Positions 33,909 through 43,309 of a DNA stretch of 64,000 nt are shown one piece after another. This DNA is from Chloroflexota bacterium (GTDB lineage Bacteria > Chloroflexota > Anaerolineae > Aggregatilineales > Phototrophicaceae). The stretch lies in the NCBI GenBank assembly GCA_026707665.1, contig JAPOWK010000115.1:1-64000 (forward strand). The letters run 5' to 3'. The position numbers and the translations under genes are program-made. The notes below the pieces were generated by a model. That model did not search any database and had not been told where the DNA came from. It worked only from the letters and a program-made list of their open reading frames with translations. How positions within the stretch are numbered: the stretch's first letter is position 1; the number at the start of each line of letters is the position of its first letter.

Positions 33909-35651
33909 ATGAAAGCAAGAACCGTACTTTTCGTTCTTCTCGCCGTCATGGTAGCGTCCTTTAGCTTCACGGCTATGGCGCAAGATGTCGCGCGCGAAGA
34001 CACCGCGATCTTCGACCGTGACGGTCGAGTTGGTCCCCAGCCGGCCTTTGACAACTACAATCCCTTCGTGCCGAACAATCTCAGCAACGGCGGCTTGGGT
34101 CAGGCTGTATTTGAGCCACTGTTCATCCTGAACTACGAGACCGGCGAGGTCATGCCCTGGTTGGCGGCGAGCGCTTCCAGCAATGATTCGCTCGATGTCT
34201 GGACCTTGAATTTGCGCGAAGGTTCGGAATGGTCGGATGGCGAAGCGATGGACGCTGACGATGTCGTCTTCACGTTTGAGCTGCTCGGTAAAGAAGAAAA
34301 CGCCGGGCTCTCGCGCGCTGGCAACGTCCAGACCTGGATTGAGAGCGTTGAAGCGGTCGATTCCACAACGGTTCAGTTCAACCTGAAGGCGCCAAATCCG
34401 CGCTTCCAGCTGGACTTCCTGACGGTCAAGATCGGCGGCAACACGCTGGTTATGCCTGAGCACATTTGGGCGGACCAAGATCCCTTCACCTTCAAGAACT
34501 TCCCGCCTGTTGGTTCCGGTCCCTACACCTTGACCCACGCTGACGAGACCAACTGGATCTATGACCGCAACGACGATTGGTGGGGCGCCAAGACCGGCGC
34601 GCTGAGCATGCCTGAGCCGCTGCGTTTGATCTGGATCATCACCGGTAACGACCAGATCCGCACCACTCTGGCCGTCAACAACGAAGTTGACAGCATCATG
34701 GACGTCACCTTGGGCGCCTTTGAAGCGATGCAGGCGCAGAACGACAAGATCTTCGCCTGGGTCGACGGTATGCCTTTCGTATGGCTGGATCCCTGCCCGC
34801 GGCAGCTTTCCTTCCAGACGGATGTCGAGCCTTGGGACAACGCGGACATGCGCTGGGCGATCAACCACATCGTCGACCGCGACAACATCATTGAGGTCGC
34901 TTACGAAGGCGTCACGATTCCTTCGCGCACGATGTTCGTTGAATATGGCGCGATGTTCCCCTTCATCGACGCGATCGAAGACGCCGGCATGGGTCTTAGC
35001 TCCACGTCTGACCTCATGGCGGCCGAAGAATTGCTGACCGCCAATGGCTATTCGCGTGGCGGCGACGGCCTGTGGCAAAACGCCGACGGCCAAGTTTTGA
35101 GCCTGGCGATTCAGGTACACGAAGGCTTCATCGAGAAGCGTCGTATCACCTCGGTTTTGGTTGAGCAACTGCGTGCTTTCGGCGTAAACGCCAGCGCCGC
35201 GGTCATTGCCGGACCGACCTGGGGCGACAACAAGCGTTTCGGCAATTACGAAGCCACGACTGACTGGGACGCCTGCGGCTCGGTCAATGAGCCCTGGGCT
35301 TCGATGGATCGCTACACGGCGCGCCACTACGTTCCGATTGGCGAGCGTTCGTCCGGCAGCAACCACGTGCGCTGGTCCGGCATGAACAACGAGGCTTACA
35401 GCGAGATCGTCGCGCAGATCGGTTCGCTGCCGCTGGGCGATCCGCAGGTCATTCCGATGGTATTGGACGCGTATCAGTACTTCTATGAAGATCTGCCGAT
35501 CCTGCCCTTGAACCAGGCGACCAAGCTGATTCCCTTCAACAGCACCTACTGGGAAGGCTGGCCGACGTCTGAGAACAACTTCAACCATCCGGCCACCTGG
35601 TGGCATTCAACCCATCAGATCATCTCCGAGCTGCGCAAGGCTGGCATGTAA
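33909..35651 (+). CDS. Family 5 (oligopeptide-type) ABC transporter substrate-binding protein
   Basis: The 580-residue exported protein has signal peptide MKARTVLFVLLAVMVASFSF-TAMA with cleavage before QD and no lipobox cysteine. The mature part fits SBP_bac_5 (WTLNLREGSEWSDGEAMDADDVVFTF, RWAINHIVDRDNI, then the C-terminal lobe). The family imports peptides, nickel and also sugars, including sialic acid in some pathogens. Downstream permeases and two ATPases complete the importer. The neighbouring ROK kinase and NanE suggest a sugar cargo. Confidence 0.9.
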   Translation: MKARTVLFVLLAVMVASFSFTAMAQDVAREDTAIFDRDGRVGPQPAFDNYNPFVPNNLSNGGLGQAVFEPLFILNYETGEVMPWLAASASSNDSLDVWTLNLREGSEWSDGEAMDADDVVFTFELLGKEENAGLSRAGNVQTWIESVEAVDSTTVQFNLKAPNPRFQLDFLTVKIGGNTLVMPEHIWADQDPFTFKNFPPVGSGPYTLTHADETNWIYDRNDDWWGAKTGALSMPEPLRLIWIITGNDQIRTTLAVNNEVDSIMDVTLGAFEAMQAQNDKIFAWVDGMPFVWLDPCPRQLSFQTDVEPWDNADMRWAINHIVDRDNIIEVAYEGVTIPSRTMFVEYGAMFPFIDAIEDAGMGLSSTSDLMAAEELLTANGYSRGGDGLWQNADGQVLSLAIQVHEGFIEKRRITSVLVEQLRAFGVNASAAVIAGPTWGDNKRFGNYEATTDWDACGSVNEPWASMDRYTARHYVPIGERSSGSNHVRWSGMNNEAYSEIVAQIGSLPLGDPQVIPMVLDAYQYFYEDLPILPLNQATKLIPFNSTYWEGWPTSENNFNHPATWWHSTHQIISELRKAGM

Positions 35652-35668
35652 GGGACGATTTGGTTCTG

Positions 35669-35719
35669 TTTCGGGGTCTTTCACTGGCGATTGCCGGTGG
35701 GGGACCCCACCTCACCGAA
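35669..35719 (+). terminator. Hairpin after the binding-protein gene (attenuator/mRNA-stabilising)
   Basis: Nested pairing TTCGG(35670-35674)/CCGAA(35715-35719) and GGGGTC(35673-35678)/GACCCC(35703-35708). There is no U-run after the stem. Such a hairpin between a binding-protein gene and its permeases commonly allows excess binding protein. Confidence 0.55.
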
Positions 35720-35851
35720 GCAGGTAATCCGTTGGTGAGGCAATGTTTCAAACTACCGTCAAGAGAATGAGATCATCTTTAATATCAACGTTATGTTTTT
35801 GTTTTACGCCAATGACACAGGGACGAACGCTTCGTAGAGAAGGGCGCTGAT

Positions 35852-36877
35852 ATGGGAAGTTTTTCGCTCAATTATTTGCTGCGCCGGCTCCTGGTATTTT
35901 TCCTGACAGTGTGGGTAGCGGCGACCTTGATCTTTATCATTCCACGATTGGCGCCGGGCGATCCCATTCAGGCGATGATCGCGCGAATGACGCAGTTCGA
36001 GGGCTACGTTGAAAATGCTGACTTGATCATTGAAGCCTGGCGCAAGCGCTTCGGTCTCGATGACCCGATTTATGTACAGTACCTCCGATTTCTGGGGAAT
36101 ACGCTTCGTCTTGATCTCGGTTATTCGATGGCGAATTTCCCGGCGACTGTTTACGAACTGGTTGGGCGGGCGCTGCCCTGGACCATTGGACTGGTCGGCA
36201 TTGCGACCTTCATCTTCTTCACGGTTGGCAATCTCTGTGGCGCCTTGCTGGCTTGGTATCGAACGCCAAAGTGGCTCAAAGTGATGATACCGATGTCGAT
36301 GACATTCACATCGGTACCGCCGGCGCTATTTAGCCTGCTGCTGGTTTATATATTTGGCTTCCTGATAAAGATTAATGAGAAACCGCTATTTCCTCAGGTT
36401 GGCGCTTACGGCCGCGGGATGACGCCGGAGTTCACGCTCGAATTCTTCGGCAGCATACTCTATCACGGTTTCTTGCCAGCGATGTCCATCGTCTTGGTGA
36501 CGTTCGGCTTTTGGGCGCTGGGCATGCGCGGCATGATGGTCACGATCGAGGGCGAAGATTATATGATCCTGGCGCAGGCCAAGGGCTTGAAGCCCTTCTA
36601 CGTCTTGTATCGCTATATGATTCGCAATGCGATTCTGCCGCAGATGACGGCGCTGGCGGTTTCGATCGGCACGCTGATTAACGGCTCGGTGCTGGTGGAG
36701 ATCATGTTTGTGTACAACGGCATGGGCTCGCTGATTTATTCCGGCATCGCCAATCAAGATTTTGGACTGATACAAGGGACGTCGTTCATCTTGATTGTGA
36801 CGAGCGCGCTGGCGGTGCTGATCATTGATCTGACCTATCCGCTGATCGACCCGCGAATTAGCCTGGAGGGGAGGTAG
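35852..36877 (+). CDS. DppB/OppB-type ABC permease
   Basis: This 341-residue inner-membrane permease has an N-terminal helix (LLRRLLVFFLTVWVAATLIFII), the conserved 'RLAPGDPIQAM' loop after helix 1, and the EAA-like loop GEDYMILAQAKGLKPFYVLYRYMIRNA in the third quarter, followed by the terminal 'DLTYPLIDPRI' typical of DppB. It pairs with the next gene, starting 2 nt after its stop. Confidence 0.92.
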   Translation: MGSFSLNYLLRRLLVFFLTVWVAATLIFIIPRLAPGDPIQAMIARMTQFEGYVENADLIIEAWRKRFGLDDPIYVQYLRFLGNTLRLDLGYSMANFPATVYELVGRALPWTIGLVGIATFIFFTVGNLCGALLAWYRTPKWLKVMIPMSMTFTSVPPALFSLLLVYIFGFLIKINEKPLFPQVGAYGRGMTPEFTLEFFGSILYHGFLPAMSIVLVTFGFWALGMRGMMVTIEGEDYMILAQAKGLKPFYVLYRYMIRNAILPQMTALAVSIGTLINGSVLVEIMFVYNGMGSLIYSGIANQDFGLIQGTSFILIVTSALAVLIIDLTYPLIDPRISLEGR

Positions 36878-36879
36878 AC

Positions 36880-37857
36880 ATGGCAGAACATCAGGATTCG
36901 GGCGCGTCAGTCAACTTGGCCGGAACGAGTTCCGCCGGTATGCCACCGCCCGTCGCTGGCGGCACGAAAAAAGCCGGGCTGCTGAATCGCTTTGACAACC
37001 CCTGGATGAATTGGAAGTTTCTCAGTGGCGCTGGCATCATCGGGTTCATCTTCTTTTTGATCTTTCTGGGCAATCAGTTTTGGGATACGGAATTGGCGCT
37101 GGCCGGCGCCTCGCCATTGAATATGCCGCCGGTCGGATTCACCAACTGGCGCAATCAAGAGGGTATCCCGGAGCACCCGCTCGGCACCGAGAACAGCGGG
37201 CGCGATATGCTGGCGCTGTTGATTGTGGGCACGCCGCGCACGATCGGCGTAGGCGCGATTGCCGCCTCCGTTGGTATGGGCGTCGGCATCATACTCGGCT
37301 TTCTGGCCGGATTCGTCGGCGGCTGGGCTGATGATGTCATCCGATTAGCGACGGACGTGACCATCACTATCCCATCGCTCCTCGTGCTGATTGTGATTCA
37401 AGCGGTCTTGCCGCGCATTGACCTGGTGACGATGGCGCTTTTGATTTCGATGTTCGCCTGGGCGACGCCGACGCGTTATATCCGCGCGCAAGTCTTGAGC
37501 ATGCGTGAGAGCGGATACGTGCAGATGGCGCGCCTTTCCGGCGTGCCGACGCGCGACATTATGTACCGGGAGATCATGCCCAACTTGTTGCCCTATCTGG
37601 CGGCGAGTTATATCGGCAATATGACCGGCGCAATTCTTTCGGCAGTGGGTTTGGAATTGCTTGGTTTTGGTCCACAGCGGATTCCGTCGCTGGGCGTCAC
37701 CATCTTCTGGTCCATCGAAGCGGCCGCCTTGCTGCGCAATATGTGGTGGTGGTGGGGCATCCCGACGGTGATTCTCGCCGTCGTCTTCATCGCGCTGCTG
37801 CTGATCAACCTGGGCTTGGACGAGATTGCCAATCCTCGCCTGCGCAAAGCGAATTAG
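36880..37857 (+). CDS. DppC/OppC-type ABC permease
   Basis: The 325-residue permease has a long cytoplasmic N-terminus, first helix at about 48-68, then 'HPLGTENSGRDMLALLIVGTPRTI' (family hallmark) and the EAA loop (MRESGYVQMARLSGVPTRDIMYREIMPN). It ends 'NLGLDEIANPRLRKA', the DppC C-terminal motif. Spacing of 2 nt to dppB-like and 20 nt to the first ATPase shows a single operon. Confidence 0.92.
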   Translation: MAEHQDSGASVNLAGTSSAGMPPPVAGGTKKAGLLNRFDNPWMNWKFLSGAGIIGFIFFLIFLGNQFWDTELALAGASPLNMPPVGFTNWRNQEGIPEHPLGTENSGRDMLALLIVGTPRTIGVGAIAASVGMGVGIILGFLAGFVGGWADDVIRLATDVTITIPSLLVLIVIQAVLPRIDLVTMALLISMFAWATPTRYIRAQVLSMRESGYVQMARLSGVPTRDIMYREIMPNLLPYLAASYIGNMTGAILSAVGLELLGFGPQRIPSLGVTIFWSIEAAALLRNMWWWWGIPTVILAVVFIALLLINLGLDEIANPRLRKAN

Positions 37858-37877
37858 CGGGGCGGGAGCGGAGAGAT

Positions 37878-38915
37878 ATGGCAGAGCAGAAGCGCCACGA
37901 CAGCGACCGCGTCGTACTCAGCGTCGATAATTTGCGCATCCATTACGCCACGCCGCAGGGCGATGTCATCGCGGTCAGCGATATCAGCTTCAATCTCTAC
38001 GAAGGCGAGACGCTCGGACTGGTGGGCGAGTCCGGCTGCGGCAAATCGACCACCGCTTACGGCATCTTGCAATTGGTGCAGCCGCCCGGTTATATCGTGC
38101 ATGGCAGCATCCAGGTAGATGGCACTGAGGTGCTGAATCTGGAAGAAGAAGAGTTGCGCAAGTTCCGCTGGACCGGGCTTTCGCTGATCCCGCAAGGGGC
38201 GATGAATTCGCTGAACCCGACGATGCGCGTCAAAGATCAAATCATCGATGTCATCGAATCGCACGAAGGCAAGCAGAACGACCGGGAAGCCTTGCGCGAA
38301 CGCATCTTCGAGTTATTCCAAAACGTGGGGCTGCCCAACCGCATCTACAATATGTACCCGCACGAGCTAAGCGGCGGCATGAAACAGCGAGTCTGCATTG
38401 CGATGGGCGTGGCGCTGCACCCGACTGTGGTCATCGCCGACGAAGCGACGAGCGCGCTAGACGTCGTCGTGCAGCGCATCGTGGCGCAGACACTGGTGAA
38501 AGTCAAAGACGAGATCGGCGTTTCGCTGATCGTCATCGGTCATGACATGGGTTTGCTGGCGCAGATCGTCGATCGGATCGCGGTGATGTACGCCGGCAAA
38601 ATGGTCGAAATCGCGCCGGTGGAGAATGTCTACGCCAATCCGCTGCATCCTTACACGCAACTGCTGATCGACTCGATTCCCTCCATCAAGGAGCGCAAGC
38701 CGCTGAAGATCACCGAGGGCATCACGCATGATCCGCGTAATCCGCCCTCCGGCTGCATCTTCCGGCTGCGTTGTCCTTTCGCCTGGGAGCATTGCGCCGA
38801 TGCCGAGCCGCCTCCGTTCATCGTAGAAGACAAACACGAGGTTGCTTGTCATTTGTATGACGAGCAATTTGAAGAGAGGAGGACGAATGCCCTCGCCACT
38901 CTTGCAAATCCGTGA
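37878..38915 (+). CDS. DppD/OppD-type ABC ATPase
   Basis: The 345-residue ATPase has Walker A GESGCGKST, signature LSGGMKQR, Walker B VVIADEATSALD and the switch histidine in IGHD. The C-terminal CIFRLRCPFAWEHC segment is the cysteine-rich tail of peptide-transporter ATPases, shown to hold an iron-sulfur cluster in mycobacterial OppD. The start at 37878 (GGAG 5-8 nt upstream) is used; the upstream extension overlaps the permease gene. Its last 29 nt overlap the next gene. Confidence 0.93.
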   Translation: MAEQKRHDSDRVVLSVDNLRIHYATPQGDVIAVSDISFNLYEGETLGLVGESGCGKSTTAYGILQLVQPPGYIVHGSIQVDGTEVLNLEEEELRKFRWTGLSLIPQGAMNSLNPTMRVKDQIIDVIESHEGKQNDREALRERIFELFQNVGLPNRIYNMYPHELSGGMKQRVCIAMGVALHPTVVIADEATSALDVVVQRIVAQTLVKVKDEIGVSLIVIGHDMGLLAQIVDRIAVMYAGKMVEIAPVENVYANPLHPYTQLLIDSIPSIKERKPLKITEGITHDPRNPPSGCIFRLRCPFAWEHCADAEPPPFIVEDKHEVACHLYDEQFEERRTNALATLANP

Positions 38916-41436
38916 CGCCACCAAGATTTATTCGACCGGCGGCTTCCTCGGCAGTGGAAAAAAGACTGTTGTCGCGCTCGACAACTTCAGCATGACGATA
39001 GACGAATCGCCGGCGACAATCACGACGATCGCCGGGGAAAGCGGCAGCGGCAAGACGACGCTGGCGAATCTCGTTCTTGGATTCATCAAGCTGACATCGG
39101 GTCATATCATATTTGACGGCGAAGACATCACCGATATGACCGATAGCCAGCTCAAAGTCTACCGGCGCAATGTGCAAGCCGTCTTCCAAGATCCTTTTGG
39201 CGTTTACAATCCCTTCTATCGCATTGATCACGTTTTTGATCTGGTCAACAAACACTTCAACCTGTCGGAAAATGAGAGCGAATATCGCGACATGGTCGAA
39301 GCGGGCTTGAATGTGGTTGGCTTGTATGGCGAGGATGTGCTGCGCAAGTATCCGCATCAGCTGAGCGGCGGCCAGCGGCAGCGCATCATGATGGCGCGGG
39401 CTTATATGATCAAGCCACGGCTGATCGTGGCCGATGAGCCGGTGTCGATGGTGGACGCCTCTTTGCGCGCTTCGATTCTCGATGCGATGCTGCGCCTGCG
39501 CGACGACCATAACATTTCCTTTTTGTATATCACGCACGATTTGAGCACGGCTTATCAAATCGGCGATCAGATTTATATGCTATATCAGGGCACGACGGCG
39601 GAGCGTGGCGCCGCAATGGATGTCATCGACGCGCCACAGCATCCTTATGTGCAACTGCTGATTGATTCGGTGCCCGTGCCCGACCCGACCGACAAGTGGG
39701 ATGTCAATATCAGCTTACCGAGCGAAGAGGAGATGCGCACAGCGGCCTCGGTCGGCTGCCGCTATTATCCGCGCTGTCCCCATCGCATGGATCGCTGCCT
39801 GGAAGAACAGCCGCCGCTTTTCAAGATGGACAAGCCGAAGCATGAAGCGGCTTGTTATCTCTATGAAGAACGCGAGATGGCGCCGATTGAGCCGCCGGTT
39901 CTGGTCAACCGGCCGATCGCTGAGGCGGAAAAGAGCAAGCGCGGCAATCGCTGGCAAGGGGCGGCCGCTGCAATCGTGTTGGCGATCGTCGCCTTTGCCA
40001 TCGGCTTTGTGATCGCCTTCAACCGCGAGCCAGAAACGGTTGTCGAAGTCGAGACTGTCGTGGTTACGGCGACGCCCGCGCCGGTACAGGCAGCGCCGAC
40101 GGAAGCAGAATCAAGCGCCGATGTGGGCGCGGATGCGGAGGCGCAAGAGCCGACGCCGATGCCGGAGCAGGAATTCAAACTGTCGCCAGAGGGCGCCATT
40201 GACAAGGGCGCGCTTGTGCTTAATGCGGTGATGGTGGACGAAATCAGCGGGGAAGGTGATTTGCATCGCTACCGTTTTGATGGCGCGGATGGTCAAGAAG
40301 TTACGGTCAAGATTCGGACGGGCGGCGGCGGCTTGAGCGGCGGCAACCTCAATTCGCCCTACGGCACTATCTATGGGCCCGAGGGCGAGTTCGTGGCGGC
40401 GCTTGGCGATACAGCGGTGCGTCCGCGGCGCAGCTATAACGCGCCTCTCACCGTGAAGGCGGGGACCTATACGATCGTCGTGGGTCCGGCGGAAGTGGAC
40501 CGCTACGGTCTGGTGGGCGACGCCCCTTATCAGATCGAAGTCGAAGGCGATGAACCGGAGACCGAGCCGACAGCCGAGCCAACGCCGATCCCGGAACAGG
40601 AATTCAAGTTGTCGCCGGAGGGCGCCGTAGACAAGGGCGCGCTGGCGCTGAATGTGGTCGCGTTGGACGAAATCGCGGACGCGGGCGACATTCACCGCTA
40701 TCAATTTGAAGGCGCGGATGGTCAAGAAGTCACGATCAAGATTCGGACGGGCGGTGGCGGCTTGAGCGGCGGCAACCTCAATTCGCCCTACGGCACAATT
40801 TATGGACCGGATGGCGAATTTGTGGCGGCGCTTGGCGATACGGCCGTGCGTCCGCGGCGCAGCTATAACGCGCCCCTCACCTTGAAGGCCGGGACCTACA
40901 CGATCATCGTCGGAGCGGCCGAAGTGGATCGTTATGGTTTGGTGGGCGACGCGCCTTATCAGGTGGAGATCGAGGGAGATGAACCGGCGCCAGCGCCCGA
41001 ACCGACTCCGCTGCCGCAGGTGGATCCGACCGCGCTGCCGGAGCCGGACTTCATACTGTCGCCAGATGGCGCGACGGATAAGGGCGCGCTGACGATTGAT
41101 GAGGTGAAATTGGACGAGATCGCAGCCGAGGATGATGTGCACCGCTATCGCTTTGAAGCGACCGCGGGCCAGCAGGTGTCGGTGAAGATTCGGACCGGCG
41201 GCAGCGGCTTAAGCGGCGGCAACCTCAATTCGCCTTACGGCACGATTTACGGACCCGATGGCGCATTTGTGGCCGCGCTCGGCGATACCGGTGTGCGTCC
41301 GCGGCGCAGCTATAACGCTTCGCTGACCTTGAAGCCCGGCATTTACACCATCATCATCGGATCGGCGCAGGTGGATCGGTATGGGCTGGTTGGCGACGCG
41401 CCTTATCAACTGACGGTGGAAAGCGTGGAGGGCTAG
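38887..41436 (+). CDS. DppF/OppF-type ABC ATPase fused to a TM helix and three extracytoplasmic repeats
   Basis: An 849-residue chain, over twice the family length. Residues 1-335 are a complete ATPase: G50-ESGSGKTT Walker A, LSGGQ 159-163, LIVADEP Walker B 179-185, H217, and the Cys tail C291/C297/C304/C323. A basic stretch (KSKRGNRW, 349-356) leads into one TM helix (about 358-378), a Pro/Thr/Glu linker (VVVTATPAP) and three near-identical modules (428-553, 571-697, 720-846). Each has HRYRFDGADGQ, LSGGNLNSPYGTIYGP, VRPRRSYNA and VDRYGLVGDAPYQ. The modules resemble PPC-type beta-sandwiches. The frame is unbroken, and the start at 38887 follows GAGGAGG by 5 nt. The positive-inside rule puts the repeats outside the cytoplasm. 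Confidence 0.9.
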   Translation: MPSPLLQIRDATKIYSTGGFLGSGKKTVVALDNFSMTIDESPATITTIAGESGSGKTTLANLVLGFIKLTSGHIIFDGEDITDMTDSQLKVYRRNVQAVFQDPFGVYNPFYRIDHVFDLVNKHFNLSENESEYRDMVEAGLNVVGLYGEDVLRKYPHQLSGGQRQRIMMARAYMIKPRLIVADEPVSMVDASLRASILDAMLRLRDDHNISFLYITHDLSTAYQIGDQIYMLYQGTTAERGAAMDVIDAPQHPYVQLLIDSVPVPDPTDKWDVNISLPSEEEMRTAASVGCRYYPRCPHRMDRCLEEQPPLFKMDKPKHEAACYLYEEREMAPIEPPVLVNRPIAEAEKSKRGNRWQGAAAAIVLAIVAFAIGFVIAFNREPETVVEVETVVVTATPAPVQAAPTEAESSADVGADAEAQEPTPMPEQEFKLSPEGAIDKGALVLNAVMVDEISGEGDLHRYRFDGADGQEVTVKIRTGGGGLSGGNLNSPYGTIYGPEGEFVAALGDTAVRPRRSYNAPLTVKAGTYTIVVGPAEVDRYGLVGDAPYQIEVEGDEPETEPTAEPTPIPEQEFKLSPEGAVDKGALALNVVALDEIADAGDIHRYQFEGADGQEVTIKIRTGGGGLSGGNLNSPYGTIYGPDGEFVAALGDTAVRPRRSYNAPLTLKAGTYTIIVGAAEVDRYGLVGDAPYQVEIEGDEPAPAPEPTPLPQVDPTALPEPDFILSPDGATDKGALTIDEVKLDEIAAEDDVHRYRFEATAGQQVSVKIRTGGSGLSGGNLNSPYGTIYGPDGAFVAALGDTGVRPRRSYNASLTLKPGIYTIIIGSAQVDRYGLVGDAPYQLTVESVEG
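40168..41424 (+). repeat. Three-fold coding repeat (about 126 codons each)
   Basis: Modules at 40168-40545, 40597-40977 and 41044-41424 within the ATPase fusion. They share long identical codon runs around the GGNLNSPYGTIYG segment, so they arose by recent internal duplication or are homogenised by recombination. Confidence 0.9.
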
Positions 41437-41481
41437 CGCCAGCCGGTGAATTAACGCGCAATTAACGCTATCGGCATTGAC

Positions 41482-41503
41482 GGCGGTCAGTGTTTATGCG
41501 ACC
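41482..41503 (-). repeat. Diverged 22-bp element
   Basis: On the minus strand: GGTC, GCATAAACACT, GACC, GCC. The loop differs from the consensus at two positions, but the arms still pair. A GCCCCTCCCG...CGGAGGGG hairpin follows directly. Confidence 0.6.
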
Positions 41504-41596
41504 TGCCCCTCCCGTTGTTTCGCGGAGGGGTGATTTTATGGTCGTGTTTAGATGTTTGCATTGTTTGATTTGAGTTGGCTGAAGGGGAAGAGCGAT

Positions 41597-42388
41597 ATGT
41601 TGAGTCAGGAGCAAATCGAGTTTTTTCATGAAAATGGCTTTCTGCGGATTCCGCAGGTCTACGACGAGGACGAAATCAGCGCCTTATCGGACAGCCTCGA
41701 CCGGCTGATTGAGGACTGGTCGATCACCAGCCCGGGCTGGTCGGGGCCCTGGCGCGATGTCTATCTGGACGAAGAAGTGGAGAAGCAGGTGAAGCTGACG
41801 GCAATGCACGACCTGCATCTGTACTCCGATGCCTGGATGCGCGCGGTCACCCATCCGAAGCTGGGCAAATGCCTGTCGCAGCTGCTGGAATCAAGCGTTG
41901 AGCTGCATCATACGACCATGCACATTAAGCCGCCGCAGACCGGGCATCCCTTCCCCATGCATCAGGACTCGCCATTTTACGAGCATAGCGACGGCCGCTT
42001 CATTGATACGCTGGTGCATCTGGATGATACCTTCCACGAAAACGGGGAGATTCGCTTCCTCGCTGGCTCGCACAAGATGGGCAAACTGCCGCATATCCTG
42101 GAGTATCCCGATGGCACCAAGTGCTCGCCGCATCTGAATACGGACGACTACCAACTGGAAGATACGGTGGCGGTGCCGGCGAAACGCGGTGACGTCGTTG
42201 TATTCCACATCTATTGCATACATGGTTCCTACATCAACCAGACGAAGGAGCCGCGCCGCATGGTGCGCATGGGCTTCCGCGATCCGCATAATGATCAGTT
42301 GGCGGGGCAGAGCAATGGTCGCCCTGGATTGATCGTGCACGGTTATCGCGAGCGGCGCGGCGATGAAGAACTGCTGAAGCAGACCTAG
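41597..42388 (+). CDS. Phytanoyl-CoA dioxygenase (PhyH)-family oxygenase
   Basis: The 263-residue protein has the iron/2-oxoglutarate oxygenase fold. Iron ligands H122-x-D124 (MHQDSPF) and H209 (CIHGSYINQT) are visible, with a downstream arginine (RRMVRMGFRDP) for 2-oxoglutarate. The ATG at 41597 begins MLSQEQIEFFHENGFL, the usual start of the family; an ATG 45 nt upstream is less likely. PhyH proteins hydroxylate diverse small molecules and are frequent among sugar-type Gfo/Idh loci. It may act on the imported compound (inference). Confidence 0.87.
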   Translation: MLSQEQIEFFHENGFLRIPQVYDEDEISALSDSLDRLIEDWSITSPGWSGPWRDVYLDEEVEKQVKLTAMHDLHLYSDAWMRAVTHPKLGKCLSQLLESSVELHHTTMHIKPPQTGHPFPMHQDSPFYEHSDGRFIDTLVHLDDTFHENGEIRFLAGSHKMGKLPHILEYPDGTKCSPHLNTDDYQLEDTVAVPAKRGDVVVFHIYCIHGSYINQTKEPRRMVRMGFRDPHNDQLAGQSNGRPGLIVHGYRERRGDEELLKQT

Positions 42389-42403
42389 CGCGAGCATCGC
42401 CTC

Positions 42404-43309
42404 TTGCTCAAGGAAGAAGCGCTGGTCATCGGCTTGGACATCGGCGGGAGCAAAACGCTGGCGGGCTTGGTAACGCGCGCTGGCGAGATTGGGCCGCGTA
42501 TGCAAGTGGCGACAGCGCCATCGCCGCCGGCGATACTCGCGGCCCTGCGGTCACTATGCGATTCGTTGATTGATAGCGCCGCGGCGCCCGTGTTGGGCAT
42601 AGGCATCGGCAGCGCCGGCATCATTGACACGAAGGAAGGGCGCGTCATCTTCGCGAACGAAAACATGCCCGGATGGACTGGCACAGGTTTGACTGACCTG
42701 GCTATCGGCGAGAGCCTGCCGATCGCGGTTGAAAATGATGTGCGGGCGCTGGCTTATGGGGAGGCGGTGATGGGCGCCGGCGTCGACTATGATTCGCTAC
42801 TCTGCGTCACTGTCGGCACAGGCATCGGCGGCGCGCTGATCATGAATGGCGAAGTCTGGCATGGCGCCGATTACAGCGCTGGCGAGATCGGTTATCTGGT
42901 CGTGGATTGGGCGGACGGGAAGCCCCTGATCCTCGATCAGTACGCATCAGGGCTGGCGATTGAGCGCGCCTATCAAGCGGCGGCGGGGCGAGATCGGCGG
43001 CTGCCGCTCAAAGAAATCGCCCAACTGGCGAAGGAAGGCGATGCGACGGCGACTGAAGCGATCAGGATGAAAGCGCGACTGTTGGGCGCTATTCTGGCTG
43101 GCTGCGCCACCTCGCTCAATCCGGCGGCTTTGGTGGTCGGTGGCGGGGTGCCAGAGATCGGCGCGCTCTGGTGGGACGCATTGGAAGCGTCCTTTCGCGA
43201 GAGTCTGCCGCCGCCGGTCGCCGCGACGCCGCTTTTGCCAGCGAAGCTGGGCGCCGACTCGGTTATGCTGGGCGCGGCAATGCTGGCTTGGAAAATGGTT
43301 GACGCATGA
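42404..43309 (+). CDS. ROK-family sugar kinase, NanK-like
   Basis: About 301 residues, with the phosphate-binding LDIGGSKT (11-18), catalytic-region VENDVRALAYGE, and VTVGTGIGGALIMNGE. The zinc motif normal in ROK proteins (C-x-C-G-x2-G-C) is absent: after GEIGYLVVDWADG the chain continues without cysteines. The start is uncertain (TTG at 42404 assumed; no ATG or strong ribosome site). It overlaps nanE by 4 nt (ATGA), and this pairing points to N-acetylmannosamine kinase. Confidence 0.82.
   Translation: MLKEEALVIGLDIGGSKTLAGLVTRAGEIGPRMQVATAPSPPAILAALRSLCDSLIDSAAAPVLGIGIGSAGIIDTKEGRVIFANENMPGWTGTGLTDLAIGESLPIAVENDVRALAYGEAVMGAGVDYDSLLCVTVGTGIGGALIMNGEVWHGADYSAGEIGYLVVDWADGKPLILDQYASGLAIERAYQAAAGRDRRLPLKEIAQLAKEGDATATEAIRMKARLLGAILAGCATSLNPAALVVGGGVPEIGALWWDALEASFRESLPPPVAATPLLPAKLGADSVMLGAAMLAWKMVDA

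Noticed and set aside
33885..35606. 573-codon open frame on the minus strand, antisense to the family 5 binding protein
   Set aside because: It mirrors codon bias of the real gene in high-GC DNA. It has no ribosome site, no domain pattern and an Arg/Val/Asp-rich composition.
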